Shown piece after piece: positions 58,699 to 64,000 of a stretch of DNA of 64,000 bases (positions are counted from its first letter, which is position 1; every line of letters begins with the position of its first letter). The DNA lies in the NCBI GenBank assembly GCA_004799545.1, contig SSMU01000023.1:372001-436000 (forward strand), in the 5' to 3' direction. The notes beneath the pieces are model-generated. The model worked only from the letters and a program-made list of their open reading frames with translations. It was not told the DNA's origin and searched no databases. Source of the DNA: Phenylobacterium sp. GTDB lineage: Bacteria; Pseudomonadota; Alphaproteobacteria; Caulobacterales; Caulobacteraceae. The position numbers were made by a program, and so were the translations under genes.

Positions 58699-60609
58699 TT
58701 GAGTCAGACGCTGGAGCTGTTTCCGATCGGTAATTGTGCGGCCAGCGCGCTGATCGACGACGGCGGCCGCTACGTCTGGGCCTGCGCGCCCCGAGTGGAC
58801 GGCGACCCCTTCTTCTCCGGCCTGCTGTGCGACCGCGATCCGGCCCACGAAGCGGCCCAGGGCCTCTGGTCGGTGGACGTCGAAGACACCGCCGAGATCC
58901 GCCAGTCCTACCTGCGCAACACCCCGATCCTCTCCACCGAGATCGTCGACACGCACGGCGGGGCGCTGGAGATCATCGACTTCTGCCCGCGCTACCGGCA
59001 GTTCGGGCGGGTCTACCGGCCGCTGGCCTTCATCCGGATCATCCGGCCGCTGAGCGGGGCGCCGCGCCTGCGCATCCGCTGCCGGCCGACCTTCAACTAC
59101 GGCGAACGCAAGACCACCACCACCAACGGCTCGAACCACATCCGCTACCTGGGCGGCGAGGTGACCATGCGGCTCACCACCGACGCCTCGGTCGGCAACA
59201 TCCTCGACGAGCGGGTTTTCCGGCTGGAAGAGCCGATCGCCATGTTCTTGGGGCCCGACGAGGGGTTCGACGCCGACATCGCCATCACCACCGAGCGGAT
59301 GCTGCGCGACACCACCGTCTACTGGCGCAGCTGGGTGCGGACGCTGTCGGTGCCGCTGGAGTGGCAGGAGGAGGTGATCCGGGCGGCGATCACCCTCAAG
59401 CTCTGCGCCTTCGAGGAGACCGGGGCGATCGTCGCGGCGCTGACCACCTCGATCCCCGAGCATGCGCCGGCGCCGGGCGAGCCGGGACGCAACTGGGACT
59501 ACCGCTACTGCTGGCTGCGTGACGCCTACTATGTGGTCCAGGCGCTGAACCGGCTGGGCGCAGCGGACATGCTGGAGAACTACCTCGGCTACCTGCGCAA
59601 CCTGGTCGACCAGGCGCGGCACGGCCATGTGGCGCCGGTCTATGGCCAGATGAGCGAGCCGAAGGGCGCGACGCCGGCCAAGCCTGGCCTGGGTCCGACG
59701 GTGATCGCCGACCCTGGAAAGGCCGGCCACGTGCAGCCGGTCTATGGCGTCGGACTGGAGCCGGTGCTGACAGAGTGGATCGCGCCGCACCTGCCGGGCT
59801 ATCGCGGCATCGGCCCGGTGCGGATCGGCAACCAGGCCCACGAGCACCTGCAGCACGACGTCTATGGCCAGATCGTGCTCTCCACCGTGCAGGCCTTCTT
59901 CGACGAGCGGCTGTTCCGCCCGGCCACGGAGGACGATTTCCGCGCCCTGGAGCCGATCGGCGAGCGGGCCTTCGAGCTGCACGACAAGCCGGACGCCAGC
60001 CTCTGGGAATTCCGCGGGCGCGAGGCGGTGCACACCTATTCCTCGGTGATGTGCTGGGCGGCCTGCGACCGGCTGGGCAACGCCGCGGCCCGCGTCGGCC
60101 TGCCGGAGCGCGCCCACTATTGGAACGACCGCGCCAAGGAGATCCGCCACACCATCGAGACCCGCGCCTGGAACGAGGAGCTTGGCCGCTACGCCGCGAC
60201 CTTCGAGGGCGACGAGCTGGACGCGTCCTTGCTGCAGCTGATCGACGTGCGCTTCACCACCCCGGACGATCCGCGCATGCAGGCGACCATGGCGGCCGTC
60301 GAGAAGGGCCTCAGGCGCGGCCCCTTCATGCTGCGCTATGCGATCCCCGACGACTTCGGCACGCCGAAGACCGCGTTCAACTTCTGCACCTTCTGGCTGA
60401 TCGAGGCGCTGCATCTTTCCGGCCGCTCGGAGGAGGCCCGCGAGCTGTTCGGCCAGATGCTGTCGCGGCGCACCAAGGCGGGGTTGCTCTCGGAGGACAT
60501 CACCTTCGACGGCAAGGAGCTGTGGGGCAACTATCCTCAGACCTACTCCCTGGTGGGCCTGATCAACTGCGCGACGCTGCTGTCGCGGCCCTGGTCCAGC
60601 GTGCGCTGA
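58699..60609 (+). CDS. GH15 glucoamylase/trehalase-like glycoside hydrolase
   Basis: 636 residues from a TTG start (GGGA upstream); the family opens LELFPIGNCAASALID, so this start fits. GH15 catalytic-domain motifs are GRNWDYRYCWLRDAYYVVQAL (about 263-283), the acid/base region in ASLWEFRGREAVHTYSSVMCWAA (about 433-455), and GLLSEDITFDGKELWGNYPQTYSLVGLINCA (about 595-625) containing the base Glu. No signal peptide is visible, so it is cytoplasmic, acting on alpha-glucosidic bonds of glucan or trehalose. A 34-residue in-frame partial duplication (GHVAPVYG at 309, GHVQPVYG at 343) interrupts the usual single LQPVYG loop. Confidence 0.9.
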   Translation: MSQTLELFPIGNCAASALIDDGGRYVWACAPRVDGDPFFSGLLCDRDPAHEAAQGLWSVDVEDTAEIRQSYLRNTPILSTEIVDTHGGALEIIDFCPRYRQFGRVYRPLAFIRIIRPLSGAPRLRIRCRPTFNYGERKTTTTNGSNHIRYLGGEVTMRLTTDASVGNILDERVFRLEEPIAMFLGPDEGFDADIAITTERMLRDTTVYWRSWVRTLSVPLEWQEEVIRAAITLKLCAFEETGAIVAALTTSIPEHAPAPGEPGRNWDYRYCWLRDAYYVVQALNRLGAADMLENYLGYLRNLVDQARHGHVAPVYGQMSEPKGATPAKPGLGPTVIADPGKAGHVQPVYGVGLEPVLTEWIAPHLPGYRGIGPVRIGNQAHEHLQHDVYGQIVLSTVQAFFDERLFRPATEDDFRALEPIGERAFELHDKPDASLWEFRGREAVHTYSSVMCWAACDRLGNAAARVGLPERAHYWNDRAKEIRHTIETRAWNEELGRYAATFEGDELDASLLQLIDVRFTTPDDPRMQATMAAVEKGLRRGPFMLRYAIPDDFGTPKTAFNFCTFWLIEALHLSGRSEEARELFGQMLSRRTKAGLLSEDITFDGKELWGNYPQTYSLVGLINCATLLSRPWSSVR

Positions 60610-60643
60610 GCCTCAGCCCGCGCGCCGGGAGGAACCCAGGAGG

Positions 60644-60919
60644 ATGCGGCGACATTCCCTTGGCATGGCCCAATCCGCAGACGCCGCAAAGATGAAGGCC
60701 GCCGCCGAGGCCGCCGACCAGCTGATCAACCGGTTGCAGGAGATCGTCGCCGACCATCTGTCGCGCGGCGAGGACCTCGACGAGGAAGAAGCCTTCTACG
60801 AGATCGTCGAGACCCTGGAGACGGCCCGCGAGGTGACCCGCCTGCGCATGGCGCTGGGCGACGATCCGCACCGGTTCGGCGACCCGACCCCGATGGCGGG
60901 CGGCGACCACACGGGCTGA
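60644..60919 (+). CDS. Small hydrophilic helical protein, function unknown
   Basis: 91 residues from the ATG at 60644, preceded by GGGAGGAACCCAGGAGG; an internal ATG at 60665 is possible but has no ribosome site. The sequence is Ala/Glu-rich and probably helical (KMKAAAEAADQLINRLQEIVADHLSRGEDLDEEEAFYEIVETLETAREVTRLRMALGDDP). There is no signal peptide. It lies 34 bp after the GH15 gene and four bases from the convergent zwf stop, so it is likely co-transcribed with the glucan genes. I do not recognise a family. Confidence 0.65.
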   Translation: MRRHSLGMAQSADAAKMKAAAEAADQLINRLQEIVADHLSRGEDLDEEEAFYEIVETLETAREVTRLRMALGDDPHRFGDPTPMAGGDHTG

Positions 60920-60922
60920 AGC

Positions 60923-62386
<1,464 letters not shown>

Positions 62387-62424
62387 CAGTCCATCCCTCT
62401 TGGAATATCTCGTCGCCCTGCGCG

Positions 62425-62453
62425 CATAGCGCGGACTGGGGCCGGAACGTCAA
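62425..62453 (-). promoter_or_regulatory. Putative housekeeping-sigma promoter of zwf
   Basis: On the minus strand TTGACG (62453-62448) is followed after 17 bases by GCTATG (62430-62425). The pair resembles the Caulobacter housekeeping promoter elements (TTGAC... and GCTA...), though with a longer spacer than reported there. The predicted start would give a leader of about 30 bases. The -35 shares bases with the otsB stress promoter on the other strand. Confidence 0.45.
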
Positions 62454-62469
62454 GCCCCGGAAGGCCGTT
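62444..62469 (+). promoter_or_regulatory. EcfG-type general-stress promoter of otsBA
   Basis: GGAAC (62444-62448), exactly 17 bases, then CGTT (62466-62469). This is the consensus for the alphaproteobacterial general-stress sigma factor EcfG/SigT (GGAAC-N16/17-CGTT). It lies 70 bp before the otsB start. Trehalose synthesis genes are known EcfG targets in related bacteria, which supports the call. Confidence 0.7.
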
Positions 62470-62539
62470 CAGCCTTCTTAGGGCCAGGCTGGATCGAAGG
62501 GGCGCGCTTGCGCGTTTTCCCTGGGTCCGGGGCGAGTGC

Positions 62540-63289
62540 ATGTCGATCGAAGAACTCACCTTCCACCTTCCTGCGCCGAAGCCGCTGGCTCTGACCGACT
62601 GCGCGCTGTTCCTCGATTTGGACGGCACCCTGGCGCCGATCGCCGCGCGCCCACAGGACGTCCGCCCCGATCCGCGCCGCACCGACCTATTGGAACGCCT
62701 CGCCATTGCACTGGACGGGCGGCTGGCGGTGGTGACCGGCCGCACCCTGGCCGACACCGACCGGATCCTCGAAGGCCGCGTCAAGGCGGTGGCCGCCGTG
62801 CACGGGCTGGTGCGCCGCGACGCCGCCGGCGGGCTGCATGAACAGCCGCCGCATCCCAGACTGCCGGAGGTGGCGGAGGAGCTGCGCGCCTTCGCGGTCC
62901 GCGATTCCGGCCTGATCGTCGAGGAGAAAGGCCATAGCGTGGCCCTGCACTTCCGCCTCGCCCGGCAGCAGGCCGGCGCCGCCCGCTCCATCGCCCGCCG
63001 GCTGGCCGCCGAGACCGGCCTGACCCTGCAGGACGGCGACATGGTGGAGGAGCTGCGCACGCCCGGCTCCACCAAGGCCGACAGCGTCGTCGCCTTCATG
63101 TCCGAGCCGCCCTTCGTGGGCGCTGTCCCGATATTCCTGGGCGATGACGCCACCGACGAGGACGGCTTCGCGGCGACCGCCGGGTTCGGCGGCGCCGGCA
63201 TCCTGGTGGGGCCGCCCCGCCAGACCCGGGCCCGCTACCGCCTGTCCGGCGTGGAGGCGGCGCTGCGCTGGCTGGAGGCCGCCCTGTGA
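62540..63289 (+). CDS. otsB: Trehalose-6-phosphate phosphatase
   Basis: 249 residues. HAD-superfamily motifs are FLDLDGTLAP (about 24-33, nucleophile Asp in DLDGT), VVTGRTLADTDRIL (about 64-77) and IFLGDDATDEDGF (about 198-210). OtsB-specific text includes AVHGLVRRDAAGG and VEEKGHSVALHFR. It removes phosphate from trehalose-6-phosphate to give trehalose, a compatible solute made under osmotic, heat and desiccation stress. Its stop overlaps the otsA start (GTGA). Confidence 0.94.
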   Translation: MSIEELTFHLPAPKPLALTDCALFLDLDGTLAPIAARPQDVRPDPRRTDLLERLAIALDGRLAVVTGRTLADTDRILEGRVKAVAAVHGLVRRDAAGGLHEQPPHPRLPEVAEELRAFAVRDSGLIVEEKGHSVALHFRLARQQAGAARSIARRLAAETGLTLQDGDMVEELRTPGSTKADSVVAFMSEPPFVGAVPIFLGDDATDEDGFAATAGFGGAGILVGPPRQTRARYRLSGVEAALRWLEAAL

Positions 63290-64000
63290 GCCGCCTGATC
63301 GTCGTCTCGAACCGGGTCAATCCGCCGGGCGGCGCCGGCGAGGAGACGGTCGGCGGCCTGGCCATGGCCCTGGCCGCGGCGCTGCGGGAATATTCCGGCC
63401 TCTGGTTCGGCTGGAGCGGGCAGTCGACGCCCACCTTCACCGGCCAGCTCTCCATGCAGAAGATCGACGGCGTCACCGCCGCCACGATCGACCTCGAGGA
63501 GAGTGACGTCGAGGAGTACTACAACGGCTACGCCAACAAGACCCTGTGGCCGCTGTTCCACTACCGCACCGACCTGGTGGCCTATGACCGGGCGTTCGGC
63601 GAGGGCTACCAGCGCGTCAACCGCCGGTTCGCCGAGACGCTCCGGCCGCTGATCGAGCCGGGCGACCTAGTGTGGATCCACGACTACCACCTGATCCCGC
63701 TGGCCCGCGAGCTGCGCCGGATGGGCCTGAAGAACCGGATGGGCTTCTTCCTGCATGTGCCCTGGCCCGCGCACCAGGTGTTCATCACCCTGCCCGGCCA
63801 CCGGCAGCTGGTGGAATCGATGTTCGACTACGACCTAGTGGGGTTCCAGACCGAGGACTACCGCCAGGCCTTCGAGGACTATGTGCTGTCCGAGGCCGGC
63901 GGCGAGAAGCTCGGCGACAATGTGCTGAAGGCGTTCGGCCGGACGGTGCGCATCGGCGCCTTCCCGATCGGCATCGACGCCAAGGACTTCCAGCGGCTGC
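63286..64000 (+). CDS. otsA: Trehalose-6-phosphate synthase (3' end outside window)
   Basis: 238 codons are present from the GTG at 63286, which overlaps the otsB stop by four bases; the rest lies beyond the window. GT20 signatures are VVSNRVNPPGGAGEETVGGLAMALAAAL (about 6-33), LWPLFHYRTDLVAYDR (about 87-102), VWIHDYHLIPLARELRRMG (about 127-145), FFLHVPWPAHQVF (about 152-164) and DYDLVGFQTEDYRQAF. It makes trehalose-6-phosphate from a nucleotide-glucose and glucose-6-phosphate in the cytoplasm. It is driven with otsB from the EcfG-type promoter. Confidence 0.95.
   Translation, partial: MSRLIVVSNRVNPPGGAGEETVGGLAMALAAALREYSGLWFGWSGQSTPTFTGQLSMQKIDGVTAATIDLEESDVEEYYNGYANKTLWPLFHYRTDLVAYDRAFGEGYQRVNRRFAETLRPLIEPGDLVWIHDYHLIPLARELRRMGLKNRMGFFLHVPWPAHQVFITLPGHRQLVESMFDYDLVGFQTEDYRQAFEDYVLSEAGGEKLGDNVLKAFGRTVRIGAFPIGIDAKDFQRL

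Noticed and set aside
54952..60414. An uninterrupted 1,820-codon open frame on the minus strand
   Set aside because: It runs antisense through the glucan genes and through pyk out of frame, has low-complexity Arg/Gly/Ala/Pro composition and no domain. It is a by-product of high GC, like similar long frames at 667-2673, 3282-6899 and 21098-23176.

Overview
The window is GC-rich, gene-dense DNA from an alphaproteobacterium, most likely a member of the Caulobacteraceae (Phenylobacterium/Caulobacter-like). The reasons are the alphaproteobacterial usg gene, an Entner-Doudoroff gene block (pgl-edd-glk-eda plus zwf), an EcfG-type general-stress promoter, TonB-dependent receptors, many acyl-CoA/enoyl-CoA genes, and C/G-rich palindromic intergenic repeats. 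This is inferred from gene content, not from a database match. About 60 protein genes and one tRNA-Ser(CGA) fill the window. No gene-free stretch exceeds about 200 bases. There is no rRNA, CRISPR array, recognisable IS element or phage block.

Layout. 1-1436: an iron-sulfur oxidoreductase (cut by the window edge), rubrerythrin with an OxyR-like site upstream, and a small soluble protein. 1443-8655: twin MHS-type transporters, a PQQ-dependent quinohemoprotein dehydrogenase, and a diheme cytochrome/parallel beta-helix pair. 8742-18277: AlkB, a DUF6065-like protein, hydrolase and flavin oxidoreductase, Nudix, D-aminoacylase-like amidohydrolase, a possible 2H phosphoesterase, usg, an orphan peptide-binding lipoprotein, and two small membrane/envelope proteins ending in a clear terminator. 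18287-30057: an M23 peptidase, two secreted proteins built from repeated two-cysteine TonB-C-like modules, a flavoprotein dehydrogenase, two large secreted phosphatase-superfamily proteins, two enoyl-CoA hydratases and a ClpP-like periplasmic protein.

30193-34413: a methyltransferase, a minus-strand xre/sdpI/sdpR cluster with a palindromic operator, a 65-bp copy of the methyltransferase 3' end, a permease, an RpiB-like isomerase and the tRNA. 34527-42725: a thioesterase, then a minus-strand run (cytochrome lipoprotein, TonB receptor, PepSY membrane protein, TonB receptor) read divergently from a ToxR-like membrane-anchored regulator. 42821-49610: acyl-CoA metabolism (thiolase-like/DUF35 pair, CoA transferase, acyl-CoA dehydrogenase, enoyl-CoA hydratase).

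49613-64000: central and storage carbohydrate metabolism. The Entner-Doudoroff enzymes convert glucose (glk) and glucose-6-phosphate (zwf, pgl, edd, eda) to pyruvate and glyceraldehyde-3-phosphate, and pyk completes lower glycolysis. Interleaved on the plus strand are a GT4 glycosyltransferase, a glycogen-debranching-like amylo-alpha-1,6-glucosidase, a GH15 glucoamylase/trehalase-like enzyme and the otsBA trehalose genes. The zwf/otsB intergenic region carries overlapping divergent promoter elements, which links NADPH production and the stress sugar trehalose at one regulatory site.

Most interesting leads: the ToxR-like/cytochrome/TonB-receptor/PepSY locus with a tandem decamer operator; the six two-cysteine modules in 19208-21281; the Asp-Tyr-Asp (lanthanide-type) signature in a quinohemoprotein; the duplicated methyltransferase tail; the zwf/otsBA promoter; and four convergent gene pairs that each share a CTAG double stop.
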